Assembly (NCBI GenBank): GCA_003557765.1
Contig: PWNO01000045.1
Span: 1-9,244 of the forward strand
Length of the DNA stretch: 9,244 nucleotides
Source: Bacteroidales bacterium
GTDB taxonomy: Bacteria; Bacteroidota; Bacteroidia; Bacteroidales; UBA7960
Reading direction: 5' to 3'
In this document: positions 1-7,319 of the stretch, piece by piece
Position numbering within the stretch: position 1 is the first letter of the stretch
Layout: each line of letters starts with the position of its first letter
Notes under the pieces: generated by a model
Databases searched by the model: none
What the model saw: the letters and a program-made list of their open reading frames with translations, nothing else
What the model was told of the DNA's origin: nothing
Program-made: the position numbers and the translations under genes

Positions 1-1545
1 ATGACCCATCACGGTGACAATCGGTGCACGGTCACGCAAATCGGCAGGATCATCCTCTTCCTCTTCGATGACCTCCTGGGAGTCAGCACTCACAAATTCC
101 ACTTCATAACCAAACTCGTCTGCCACAATGGTAATGGTTTCTGCATCCAATCGCTGATTAATGGACACAAAGAGACCGAGCGACATGCACGTGGATATGA
201 TTTCATTGACAGAAACATTCATCATGTTAGCCAATTCGGCAGCCGAAATAAACTCGGTCACCTGCAGGTTTTTCTGTTCGCTTTCTGCCTTTTCTTTTTC
301 CTTCTCCTTTTGCTGTTGCAGAATCTCGCGCTTCATGCGGCGGTGCTTGGCAGCCTTGGACTTTCCTGTTCCACTGAGATTGGCTAATGTTTCTTTGATC
401 TGGCGGGAGATTTCCTCTTCAGAAACTTCGGGACGCGGTTCCTTTTTGCCTTTGCGGGGCTTACCAGATTCCTGTTTGGCTGTCTTTTTATCCTTTTGTG
501 CAGAGGGATCTGCAGCCTTGTCTTTTTTAATGCGTTTACGTTTACGCTTTTTGGACTTTGAGGGGTCGGAAGATGAAGCCACGGGTTTTTTAGATGTCTC
601 TGCAGGGTCAGGCAGGTCCATCTTACCTAAAATGGTGGGGCCTTCCAATTTTTTGAATTGGGTCTGATGATGTGCTGCAGCCGAATCCTGATCTTCAATC
701 TCCTCTTTTTTATCTTGGGAAGGATCTTCAGCTTCTTTATCCTTTTCAACGGTTTTGGCATCTTCTTCAGCAACACGATCCGCGCCACGTTCCTCTTCAG
801 ATGGCTTTTCTGCTGTTTGCTTCAGCTCCTCCTTGCCAGCAGTATCCTGATCCTCAGGCTGCTTTTTTTCCTTTTCTTCAACAGCCTTTTCTTTTTTAGT
901 CTTTTTATCCGCACTTACTTTGCTCTTGGTTTTTTTTGCCTTTTCGGACTTTTCTTCCTCAAGCTCCAACTTGCCTACAACCTTCAACCCGGTACCTGCA
1001 TCATCTTTCGCCTCGTCTTTTCCAGGCTCAACGCCTGCCTTATCTTCTGCTTCCGGCTGCTTTTCCTCGACCTTTTTGGTGTCAGACTTGTCTGTGACCG
1101 ACTCCTTGTCAGCTTTTTCAGGTACCCTGACACCCTTTGCTTCTTCAGCGGACACCTGATCGCCGGGCTCCCCTTCTTCAGGCATTTCCTTGCCCGGAGC
1201 CTCTTTCGAAGCCGAAGCCTGTGTGTCCTTGATGTAAAGCTCATCGCCTGCTTCTTCTTCCTGCTGCTCATCTTCAGGCTGCAACTCGTCATCTTCACCC
1301 TTTTCCATCGAAACACTCTCCCGCTTAAGAATACTCAAGCCGGCCTTGCGTGTTTCCTCCCGGAGGTTCTTCTCGCTCTGAAACTCCTGAAACAACAGCT
1401 CATAAGCCTCCTGGGAAATCTTCGCATTGGGGTTATTGGCCACCGTGATCCCCTTTTTGTTCAGGAAATCCACAATGGTGGACAGCCCAATATTAAACTC
1501 CTTGGCCACCTTACTTAATCGTCTTGTCTTGGTCCCTTCAGTCAT
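1..1545 (-). CDS. infB: Translation initiation factor IF-2, N-terminal part (cut by window edge)
   Basis: IF2 is the GTPase that brings initiator tRNA to the 30S subunit and promotes subunit joining. 515 codons are open from ATG at 1545 to the window edge. The last visible residues, APIVTVMGH, are the lead-in and first two residues of the GHVDHGKT P-loop, so the GTPase and tRNA-binding domains lie outside. Residues about 9-60 form an IF2_N helical domain (RLSKVAKEFNIGLSTIVDFL). Residues about 75-420 are a low-complexity Glu/Lys-rich linker with a basic knot KKRKRKRIKK at 332-341. Residues 431-485 (FISAAELANMMNVSVNEII) form a second IF2_N-like domain before the G domain. The extension is long, as is common in this phylum. 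The start is chosen because TEGTKTRRLSKVAKEF is the usual opening. The gene is third in the rimP-nusA-infB operon, 65 nt after nusA. Identity is certain; only completeness is limited. Confidence 0.96.
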   Translation of the reverse strand, partial: MTEGTKTRRLSKVAKEFNIGLSTIVDFLNKKGITVANNPNAKISQEAYELLFQEFQSEKNLREETRKAGLSILKRESVSMEKGEDDELQPEDEQQEEEAGDELYIKDTQASASKEAPGKEMPEEGEPGDQVSAEEAKGVRVPEKADKESVTDKSDTKKVEEKQPEAEDKAGVEPGKDEAKDDAGTGLKVVGKLELEEEKSEKAKKTKSKVSADKKTKKEKAVEEKEKKQPEDQDTAGKEELKQTAEKPSEEERGADRVAEEDAKTVEKDKEAEDPSQDKKEEIEDQDSAAAHHQTQFKKLEGPTILGKMDLPDPAETSKKPVASSSDPSKSKKRKRKRIKKDKAADPSAQKDKKTAKQESGKPRKGKKEPRPEVSEEEISRQIKETLANLSGTGKSKAAKHRRMKREILQQQKEKEKEKAESEQKNLQVTEFISAAELANMMNVSVNEIISTCMSLGLFVSINQRLDAETITIVADEFGYEVEFVSADSQEVIEEEEDDPADLRDRAPIVTVMGH

Positions 1546-1610
1546 AAAATCATTTCGGTTATCAAACCCTGCGCGTCGGCGTAACACGCCAGCTGCAAAT
1601 TTAGGGTATT

Positions 1611-2846
1611 TTATTCAAACTCTGCCTTTAATACGCGGATGACCTCTTCCACAGTTTCCTTTTCAAGCTCCGTCCTTTGCACCAGATCATCCACGCTTAG
1701 AGCGAGAACACTTTTCGCCGTATCGCAACCGATCCGCTTCAGCTCATCGATGATCCAGCCTTCCACCTCATCAGCAAATTCACTGATATCCACATCCTCA
1801 CTGTCCACATCGGTCTCACGGTAAACGTCAATCTCATATCCGGTCAGGCTTCCGGCAAGTTTTATGTTAAAGCCTCCTTTGCCGATAGCCAGCGACACCT
1901 GGTCAGGCTTCAGGTAAACCTCTGCCCTTTTGTTTTCTTCATCTATGTCTATTGATGTGATCTTGGCAGGACTTAACGCCCTGGTGATATACAACTTGGC
2001 GTTGCTGGTGTAATTGATCACATCAATATTTTCATTGCGAAGCTCACGGACGATACCATGTATCCGTGAACCTTTCATGCCTACACATGCACCGACCGGA
2101 TCAATACGGTCATCATAAGACTCCACGGCCACCTTGGCACGTTCACCTGGCTGGCGGACAATCTTTTTTATGGTGATCAGCCCGTCATATACCTCAGGGA
2201 CTTCTTGTTCAAAAAGCCTTTCAAGAAAAACAGGTGACGTGCGGCTGATGATAATCAGTGGATTGTTGTTTTTGATTTCCACCCTGGACACAACCGCCCT
2301 GATGGTATCTCCCTTGCGGTAAAAATCAGATGGGATTTGCTCCGTCTTAGGCAGGATCAGTTCGATATCTTCATCATCAAGCGCCAGGATCTCTTTCTTC
2401 CAAACCTGGTATACTTCTGCCGTGATGAGGTCGCCAATCTGGTCCTTGTATTTGTTGTAGACGCTGTCCTTTTCCAGCTCGAGGATCTTGGAGGACAGGT
2501 TCTGTCGGATAGCAAGGATCTCACGCCGGCCAAAATCACTCATCTTAACCGGCTCTGAAACATCCTCCCCAACTTCAAAGTCAGGTTCGATCTTGATGGC
2601 TTCAGAGTAGGCAATCTGGGAGCTTTCATCTTCCACTTCGCCGTCCTCCACAATGGTACGGTTATGCCATACCTCGAGGTCTCCCTTGTCGATGTTCACA
2701 ATAATGTCAAAATTATCGGCCGAACCGTACTTTTTCTCCAGCATGCTGTTGAACACATCTTCCAGGATCAGCATCATGGTGGATCGGTCGATGTTTTTGA
2801 ATTCCTTAAATTCCGAAAACGATTCAACCAGGTTAATAGTTTCCAT
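1611..2846 (-). CDS. nusA: Transcription termination/antitermination protein NusA
   Basis: NusA binds RNA polymerase and nascent RNA and modulates pausing, termination and antitermination. The protein is 411 residues, normal for Bacteroidota. An N-terminal polymerase-binding domain covers about 1-125 and an S1 domain about 135-200. KH1 carries GMKGSRI at 256-262 and KH2 carries IGKGG at 321-325. A C-terminal helical domain at about 355-411 (DDLVQRTELEKETVEEVI) resembles a single acidic-repeat/helix-hairpin module. An in-frame ATG at 2888 would add 14 residues, but METINLVESFSEFKEFKNIDR is the typical family start, so 2846 is preferred. It lies 44 nt after rimP and 65 nt before infB, with no convincing internal promoter, so co-transcription is inferred. 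NusA is autoregulatory for this operon in E. coli; nothing here shows that directly. Confidence 0.97.
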   Translation of the reverse strand: METINLVESFSEFKEFKNIDRSTMMLILEDVFNSMLEKKYGSADNFDIIVNIDKGDLEVWHNRTIVEDGEVEDESSQIAYSEAIKIEPDFEVGEDVSEPVKMSDFGRREILAIRQNLSSKILELEKDSVYNKYKDQIGDLITAEVYQVWKKEILALDDEDIELILPKTEQIPSDFYRKGDTIRAVVSRVEIKNNNPLIIISRTSPVFLERLFEQEVPEVYDGLITIKKIVRQPGERAKVAVESYDDRIDPVGACVGMKGSRIHGIVRELRNENIDVINYTSNAKLYITRALSPAKITSIDIDEENKRAEVYLKPDQVSLAIGKGGFNIKLAGSLTGYEIDVYRETDVDSEDVDISEFADEVEGWIIDELKRIGCDTAKSVLALSVDDLVQRTELEKETVEEVIRVLKAEFE

Positions 2847-2890
2847 CTTCTTTATGCAATTTGTGTTGTACTTATTAAGTCGTTTCAATG

Positions 2891-3364
2891 TTACCGGAAA
2901 GACACCTGCACTTTGGCCTCCCTGATGTTCTCAAAAGGGATAAAGATGCTGTCATCGGCATCCGTTTCCGGTTCTTTCTTTTTCTTTTTGGCTTTCGATG
3001 GCTTATCTTTTTCAATCGTGATCCCGCTGGATTCTACCCCGGTGAGCTTGCCTTTGACACGTTTGTCGTGTATATCCAGTATGGCCAGCCGGCGTCCGAT
3101 GTTATTGCGGTACTGACGTGGAAGCTCTAAGGGATGGCCAACACCTACCGAGGAAACTTCAAGCTCAAAGTCTTCTGCATCTCTGTCGAGCTGTTGCTCA
3201 ATATGCCTGCTGAGTTTCACGCAGTCGTCGATGGTCACCCCATGATCTCCGTCCATGAAAACCATGATTTTGTTTTGGGGCGTCACCCTGATACTCACCA
3301 CGAATTGATCACCTTCGGCAAGGTAATCATCAACCAGTGATGCGATGTGTTTTTCATCAATCAT
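2891..3364 (-). CDS. rimP: Ribosome maturation factor RimP
   Basis: RimP assists assembly of the 30S subunit. The protein is 157 residues: an alpha/beta N-terminal domain (about 1-80) and an SH3-like C-terminal domain (about 85-157). The interdomain signature SSVGVGHPLELPRQYRNNIGR at 71-91 matches the family SPGL...QYRKNIGR region, with GVGHPLEL replacing the more usual GLDRPL. A lysine-rich loop (KAKKKKK, 124-130) is inserted before the last strands, FIPFENIREAKVQVSF. The start at 3364 is chosen because MIDEKHIASLVDDYL is a normal RimP opening and because the longer TTG-initiated reading from 3436 would begin inside the predicted promoter and cross the leader hairpin. It is the first gene of the rimP-nusA-infB operon. 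Confidence 0.93.
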   Translation of the reverse strand: MIDEKHIASLVDDYLAEGDQFVVSIRVTPQNKIMVFMDGDHGVTIDDCVKLSRHIEQQLDRDAEDFELEVSSVGVGHPLELPRQYRNNIGRRLAILDIHDKRVKGKLTGVESSGITIEKDKPSKAKKKKKEPETDADDSIFIPFENIREAKVQVSFR

Positions 3365-3382
3365 AAACGAAAACCTAATAAA

Positions 3383-3405
3383 GAAGGGGACGTGCTGCCC
3401 CCTTC
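3383..3405 (-). promoter_or_regulatory. Leader hairpin of the rimP operon
   Basis: A perfect 7-bp stem, GAAGGGG at 3383-3389 pairing with CCCCTTC at 3399-3405, encloses a 9-nt loop. It lies between the predicted transcription start (near 3427) and the rimP ATG (3364), ending 18 nt before the start codon. On the transcribed strand it is followed by TTTATTAGGTTTTCGTTT, which is T-rich but not a clean U-tract. It may be an attenuator-like or protein-binding leader element; the role is inference. Confidence 0.5.
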
Positions 3406-3433
3406 CTGTACTGCGAAAACCATTTTTGCCGTG

Positions 3434-3464
3434 CAAAGATAATGGATTTTCAATTAAAACTAAA
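3434..3464 (-). promoter_or_regulatory. Promoter of the rimP-nusA-infB operon
   Basis: On the minus strand TATCTTTG (3441-3434) matches the Bacteroidota -7 consensus TAnnTTTG perfectly. TTTA at 3464-3461 sits 19 nt upstream and matches three of four bases of the -33 TTTG element. Transcription would begin near 3427, giving a leader of roughly 60 nt before rimP. It indicates that the operon has its own promoter and does not depend only on read-through from the DUF2723 gene. Confidence 0.65.
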
Positions 3465-3486
3465 AAAAAATCACTGTTTTTTAGTG
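3462..3486 (-). terminator. Possible weak terminator after the DUF2723 gene
   Basis: Read on the minus strand, CACT (3486-3483) and AGTG (3475-3472) can form a short 4-bp stem around a 7-nt loop, followed after one base by nine T residues (3470-3462). It begins 44 nt past the DUF2723 stop codon. The stem is short for an intrinsic terminator, so termination would be partial at best. Its T-run overlaps the -33 region of the rimP promoter. Confidence 0.3.
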
Positions 3487-3529
3487 CATTAGCTCTTTAT
3501 ATAAAACGTTTAAGCATCATTTTACGCCG

Positions 3530-6500
3530 CTACGGGCGCCAGGCGCCAAAATACTCATAATGTCTGCTCATGATCTCCCAGGCACGATCCGAAAGATCAT
3601 CCTGGTCAAATCTCGAGGTGGTTTGCGATATGAATTGCATCATGGCCAGACTCTCTCCCATTCTGTCTTCAGCCTGATGTGCCCGTTGTGGGAAGAATTG
3701 TTGAAAGTATGTCAGTTTTTCCTCATGGATATCCGTCATTCGTTCCATGATGGCATTGGCCTGATCTATGGCGCCGGCTTCATAATACCTTTGGGCCATA
3801 AGTAAAGTGAAATAATTAAAAGGCACATTTTCTTCGGGCATAACCTTCATCGCCTTATCAATTACGGCAATGGCAGAGTCGGGCTTGTTTTCTTCAATCA
3901 GTGCTCCAGCCAGGCGCTGGAAAACATTCCGGAAGCTAACGGTAAGCCTGAGGTGATCTTCATCCAGGTATACCGAGTGATCATACATGTTGCCCCACTG
4001 AAATTTGTTCATCATGTTATCGTAAAGGATGCGGGTATTGACACGTCCGATTTCGCGGGGTTCAAACTCAGTCCTGATAGGCACCAGGCGATAGGCCATG
4101 CCCTCGAGCTGGAAATATTCCTCCAGGCCCATGTAAGAGTCTCTTCCTGTGGTAATGGCAAAATATACAGGACGTTCCCAGTTGTTTTGAGCCAGTAAGT
4201 CGAGGGCCATCATATGGTTTTTGTTCATGCCGGAGCCTGGCATCTGCCACTCCACGGCATCTACGATCAGATGGGCATCTTCGGGAGCCACGGTGCCATT
4301 TTCTACAACCCTGGCAGAATCGACAGGCAAACGAAAGTTCCTCGTCGGGAAATGGGGATGATCCTCACCACGCACAAAACGCTCGATAATCCTGCCCAGG
4401 TCAATATAGCGATCGGTACGGTCCAGGATATGCACATAATCACGGGTCCCGTCCCGGTATTCATGAGGCTCGAAGCTAAAGGGCACAGGTTTCGCATCAT
4501 AAGTCTTGCGACGCAACATGTTGTCGATATACCAATCGGTATTGAGCAAGCTCATGTTCACCACCTTGATGTCGGTACGCACACCCTCTACTTCCTGGGC
4601 ATACCACAACGGGAAGGTGTCGTTGTCGCCATTCGTAAAGATGATGGCATTGGGTGCACAAGACTCCAGGTAGTTGATGGCTACATCACGCGCACCATAA
4701 CGTCCCGAACGATCGTGGTCGTTCCAGTTTTCGTTTGCCATGTTGACAGGGACAAGCAGCAAGCATACTGCTGTACCAATGACTGCAGCCACTTTTCCGG
4801 TCTTATGGTCTTTCACTGCCTCCCCGGGCTCCGCATCACCTTTCTTTCCTTTTATCCGACGTGCCAAAGCATCAATCACGGCCAGGGCACCTAATCCAAC
4901 CCATATGGAGAAGGCGTAGAAGGATCCGATATAGGAATAATCCCGTTCACGGGGCTGGAAGGGTGTTTGGTTGAGATAGATGATGATGGCCAGGCCTGTC
5001 ATGAAGAACAGCAAGCCAACAACAAGGGCATTGTCGGGTCTGCGTTTAAGCTGATACAGGAATCCCAAGACTCCCAGAATGAAAGGCAACATGTAATAGG
5101 TATTCCTTCCGGGATTTCTTTTCATCGTTTCCGGGAGATTGTCCTGGGGTCCCAGACGTATTTCATCCAGGAAAGGGATGCCGGTAATCCAGTTTCCGTC
5201 AAATGCACTACCATGGGACTGGATGTCATTCTGCCGGCCACTGAAATTCCACATCAGGTATCGGAGATACATATGTCCTACCTGGTAGGAGAAAAAGAAA
5301 CGCATGTTTTCTATGAAAGTGGGCTTGTTTTGGGTAACCGGCTGGCCGCGATGGTCAACGGTACGCACGGGTCTTCCCTGTACATTGCCCCAGTCTTTAT
5401 AAGCTTGTGGGTGGTTGGCCCGGCTGCTCCACATTCTTGGAAACAGTGTCGTGAACTCCGGGGCATACACCGGCTCAAGGTTTTCTCTTGGGTTGATGAT
5501 TTCATACCTGCCGGTTTCACGGTTTTTACCCCACACTGGTATACCATCCTCCACATCCACTATGGGGGCATTGAAATAAGGTCCGTGAAGCAATGGCCAG
5601 TCACCATATTGCTCCCGGCCCAGGTAGGCTTTCATCGCAAGGGCATCTTTGGGGGCATTCTCGTTGATGGGCACCTGGGCATTTGAACGAATCACGAGCA
5701 TGAAAAAGGAAGAATATCCGATCACGATGAAGGTGAAAGCCAGCAACACCGTATTCCACACCACGAGTTTTTTCTTTTGGGTGTAATACAGCCCATAAAC
5801 GATGCCGGCAATGAGCAAGACAAAGAATATAATGGTTCCGCTGTGGAAAGGCAGGCCGATGGTGTTTACAAAAAAGCGCTCAAACCGCCAGTCGAGGGTC
5901 AGGATGCCGGGAATAAGGACAGACTGCACAAAATAGAGCAAGCCTATCGCCACCACGCCGGTGGCCAGAATTCCTTTTGTGGTAGGTTGGTATTTTTTGA
6001 AATAATAGATAAATACAATGGCAGGTATGGCCAGAAGGTTCAGGAGGGGTACCCCGATAGAAAGGCCGATAATGTAGAAGATAAGCACCAGCCATTTGTG
6101 GGAGTCAGGCTCGTGTGCCACCGCCTCCCATTTCAGCATGGCCCAAAACACAAATGCCGTAAGAAAAACGGAGGTCACATACACCTCTGCCTCCACGGCA
6201 GTAAACCAGAAAGAGTCGCTGAAGGTGAGGGTGAGGGCACCAACCAGGCCGCTGCCAAAAATGGCAAATGCCTGACCCTGGGTGATCTCCTTGCCTTTGG
6301 CAATCAGTTTGCGGGCAAAGATGTTAATCGTCCAGAAAAGAAACATGACAGCAAGCCCACCTGCCACGGCAGACATGGTGTTGATCCAGAATGCCACACG
6401 AGCCCCATCTCCAAAGGCAAAAAGGGAAAAAAAGCGCGCCATCATCTGGTAAAGCGGTGCCCCAGGGGGGTGTCCGATCTGTAGTTTATAGGATACGGCT

Positions 6501-6631
6501 ATACGCTCACCGGCATCCCAGAAGCTTACCGTCGGCTCCAGGGTAAACAGGTAAATGAGGGTGGCAAAAATAAAAAGACCCCAGCCCATATAATTGTTGA
6601 GCCTTTTATACAAAAAATCGTTCATGGCCAT
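3530..6631 (-). CDS. DUF2723 membrane protein, TMEM260-like GT-C glycosyltransferase (putative protein O-mannosyltransferase)
   Basis: The protein is 1033 residues. About eleven hydrophobic segments occupy residues 15-630. The first external loop carries WDAGE (38-42) and GHPPGAPLY (53-61), where GT-C enzymes place acidic catalytic or donor-lipid-binding residues. A second conserved block, QPRERDYSYIGSFYAFSIW, lies near 559-577. A soluble part after about 630 holds NGDNDTFPLWYAQEVEGV (667-684) and NNWERPVYF (816-824). Residues about 898-965 look like two or three TPR-type helical hairpins. Family knowledge: DUF2723 proteins are relatives of human TMEM260, an O-mannosyltransferase, so a role in glycosylating exported proteins at the inner membrane is plausible; donor and targets cannot be read here. 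Starts at 6631 (MAMNDF) and 6625 (MNDF) are both possible. It appears monocistronic, with rimP 165 nt downstream under its own promoter. Confidence 0.9.
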   Translation of the reverse strand: MAMNDFLYKRLNNYMGWGLFIFATLIYLFTLEPTVSFWDAGERIAVSYKLQIGHPPGAPLYQMMARFFSLFAFGDGARVAFWINTMSAVAGGLAVMFLFWTINIFARKLIAKGKEITQGQAFAIFGSGLVGALTLTFSDSFWFTAVEAEVYVTSVFLTAFVFWAMLKWEAVAHEPDSHKWLVLIFYIIGLSIGVPLLNLLAIPAIVFIYYFKKYQPTTKGILATGVVAIGLLYFVQSVLIPGILTLDWRFERFFVNTIGLPFHSGTIIFFVLLIAGIVYGLYYTQKKKLVVWNTVLLAFTFIVIGYSSFFMLVIRSNAQVPINENAPKDALAMKAYLGREQYGDWPLLHGPYFNAPIVDVEDGIPVWGKNRETGRYEIINPRENLEPVYAPEFTTLFPRMWSSRANHPQAYKDWGNVQGRPVRTVDHRGQPVTQNKPTFIENMRFFFSYQVGHMYLRYLMWNFSGRQNDIQSHGSAFDGNWITGIPFLDEIRLGPQDNLPETMKRNPGRNTYYMLPFILGVLGFLYQLKRRPDNALVVGLLFFMTGLAIIIYLNQTPFQPRERDYSYIGSFYAFSIWVGLGALAVIDALARRIKGKKGDAEPGEAVKDHKTGKVAAVIGTAVCLLLVPVNMANENWNDHDRSGRYGARDVAINYLESCAPNAIIFTNGDNDTFPLWYAQEVEGVRTDIKVVNMSLLNTDWYIDNMLRRKTYDAKPVPFSFEPHEYRDGTRDYVHILDRTDRYIDLGRIIERFVRGEDHPHFPTRNFRLPVDSARVVENGTVAPEDAHLIVDAVEWQMPGSGMNKNHMMALDLLAQNNWERPVYFAITTGRDSYMGLEEYFQLEGMAYRLVPIRTEFEPREIGRVNTRILYDNMMNKFQWGNMYDHSVYLDEDHLRLTVSFRNVFQRLAGALIEENKPDSAIAVIDKAMKVMPEENVPFNYFTLLMAQRYYEAGAIDQANAIMERMTDIHEEKLTYFQQFFPQRAHQAEDRMGESLAMMQFISQTTSRFDQDDLSDRAWEIMSRHYEYFGAWRP

Positions 6632-6863
6632 AATGATTTATTTGGCATTGAGCAGCTTATAATAACGATGCACCTTATCGTGCAGCATGCGAAATTACGA
6701 AAAAAAGCATCATCCATGATTAATTTTAACATCTGTAAAGAATTGGCTTATGCAACCGCTGCGAAGGGGGTGGCGGCGGTCGGATAAAAGCGGTGGTTAA
6801 ACGGGAGGCAAAGCGGAATAGCAGACATCTATCCAACGCCCCACACATTTTTAAATGCCCGGG
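6632..6863. other. Divergent spacer between the DUF2723 gene and tRNA-Gln
   Basis: No gene is seen here. The left half holds the DUF2723 upstream signals. The segment 6755-6820 is G-rich and purine-biased (GAAGGGGGTGGCGGCGG, then AAAAGCGGTGGTTAAACGGG). Its GCGGTGG...TTAA core recurs in the repeat modules on the other side of the tRNA. Confidence 0.6.
6669..6697 (-). promoter_or_regulatory. Possible promoter and leader hairpin of the DUF2723 gene
   Basis: On the minus strand TAATTTCG (6697-6690) differs from TAnnTTTG by one base, and no TTTG is found at the expected upstream distance. Just downstream, TGCAC (6669-6673) and GTGCA (6680-6684) form a 5-bp hairpin with a 6-nt loop in the putative leader, 38 nt or more before the start codon. 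Both are suggestive only. Confidence 0.35.
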
Positions 6864-6894
6864 TTTGCAGTTCAAAAAAATTTTTCTAATTTTG
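6864..6894 (+). promoter_or_regulatory. Promoter of tRNA-Gln
   Basis: TTTG at 6864-6867, a spacer of exactly 19 nt, then TAATTTTG at 6887-6894 give a full match to the Bacteroidota primary-sigma consensus TTTG-N19-TAnnTTTG. Initiation would fall near 6900, about 10 nt before the mature tRNA 5' end. Confidence 0.85.
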
Positions 6895-6909
6895 CCCACG
6901 AAATCGGAT

Positions 6910-6983
6910 TGACCGATGGTGTAACGGTAGCACTACAGTTTTTGGAGCTGTCTGTCCAGGTTCGAATCCTGGTCGGTCAACCA
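6910..6983 (+). tRNA. tRNA-Gln (anticodon UUG)
   Basis: A complete 74-nt cloverleaf. Acceptor stem TGACCGA/TCGGTCA is fully paired. The D arm is GTGT/GCAC around AACGGTA. The anticodon stem is ACAGT/GCTGT around loop TTTTGGA, placing TTG at positions 34-36. The variable loop is CTGT and the T arm is CCAGG/CCTGG around TTCGAAT. Discriminator A is followed by an encoded CCA. The U-A first pair and UUG anticodon identify glutamine. It is a solitary gene with its own promoter and terminator. Confidence 0.96.
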
Positions 6984-6985
6984 GC

Positions 6986-7014
6986 AAAAGCCCCGCAAAG
7001 ACGGGGCTTTTTTT
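6986..7014 (+). terminator. Intrinsic terminator of tRNA-Gln
   Basis: The stem GCCCCG (6990-6995)/CGGGGC (7002-7007) has a 6-nt loop, is preceded by four A and is followed by seven T (7008-7014). It begins three bases after the CCA end of the tRNA. This is a strong canonical rho-independent terminator. Confidence 0.93.
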
Positions 7015-7024
7015 ATGCAGGGAG

Positions 7025-7088
7025 GGAAAGACAAAAAGACAAAAGGTCGAAAGGACAAAAGGTCGGGGTATGCGGTGGATTGGGATGG
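7025..7088 (+). repeat. Purine-rich octamer module, copy A
   Basis: Five consecutive 8-mers (GGAAAGAC, AAAAAGAC, AAAAGGTC, GAAAGGAC, AAAAGGTC; 7025-7064) are followed by a 24-nt tail at 7065-7088 with core GGGTATGCGGTGG. The same layout recurs as copy B, with the tails exactly 96 nt apart. No reading frame or promoter explains it. Confidence 0.75.
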
Positions 7089-7128
7089 ATTGATGGTCTT
7101 TGTGCTGCAAAGATGTGGTCCTGAGAGG

Positions 7129-7184
7129 AGAAGGTCAAAAGGTCAAAAGGTCCAAAAGTCAGGGTATGCGGTGGGTTAAGATGG
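7129..7184 (+). repeat. Purine-rich octamer module, copy B
   Basis: Four consecutive 8-mers (AGAAGGTC, AAAAGGTC, AAAAGGTC, CAAAAGTC; 7129-7160) are followed by a 24-nt tail at 7161-7184 that matches the copy A tail at 20 of 24 positions. Between the copies lies a 6-bp hairpin, TCTTTG (7097-7102)/CAAAGA (7108-7113). Confidence 0.75.
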
Positions 7185-7319
7185 TTTGGCGTTCTTTAAC
7201 CTAATAATATATGCAGCCAAAATATTTTTAGTGTATGCTTTTATATATTTAAACATTTTTCTATGAAGGTTGTATACATACCAGATACTAATCATTTAAT
7301 AACCAAAAAGACTGCATTT
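7185..7319 (+). other. AT-rich upstream region of the lipoprotein gene
   Basis: The sequence turns sharply AT-rich after about 7195. Imperfect promoter candidates are TTTG (7185-7188) with TATATGCA (7208-7215) at 19-nt spacing, and TATATTTA (7244-7251), which lacks a good -33 partner. None is convincing. The in-frame ATG at 7263 lies in this stretch. Confidence 0.35.

Noticed and set aside
658..1518. Long plus-strand open frame opposite infB
   Set aside because: It is the antisense shadow of the Glu/Lys-rich IF2 linker: its Phe/Leu-rich product is what reverse-complemented Lys/Glu codons give, and it has no credible domain or promoter.
1578..1606. Hairpin GGCGT/ACGCC and a TAAATTTG promoter-like box between nusA and infB
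   Set aside because: The hairpin has no U-tract and the box has no -33 partner at 19-21 nt, so neither an internal terminator nor an internal promoter is supported.
2847..2888. 14-residue N-terminal extension of NusA from ATG 2888
   Set aside because: It would start 3 nt downstream of the rimP stop codon and has no family conservation; METINLVESFSEFKEF from 2846 is the usual NusA start.
3365..3436. 24-residue N-terminal extension of RimP from a TTG at 3436
   Set aside because: The extension would start inside the TATCTTTG promoter element and cross the leader hairpin, while the ATG at 3364 gives the normal RimP start.
4214..6484. Several plus-strand open frames of 80-240 codons opposite the DUF2723 gene
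   Set aside because: The minus-strand protein has recognisable family motifs throughout. The antisense products have no recognisable domains and no upstream signals.
6910..6983. tRNA-Trp as an alternative identity, from the GG in the anticodon loop
   Set aside because: Pairing of ACAGT with GCTGT fixes the 7-nt loop as TTTTGGA, so the anticodon is UUG (Gln), not CCA.
6855..7124. Open frames on both strands across the tRNA-Gln gene
   Set aside because: They overlap a complete tRNA, its promoter and its terminator, which fully explain the sequence.
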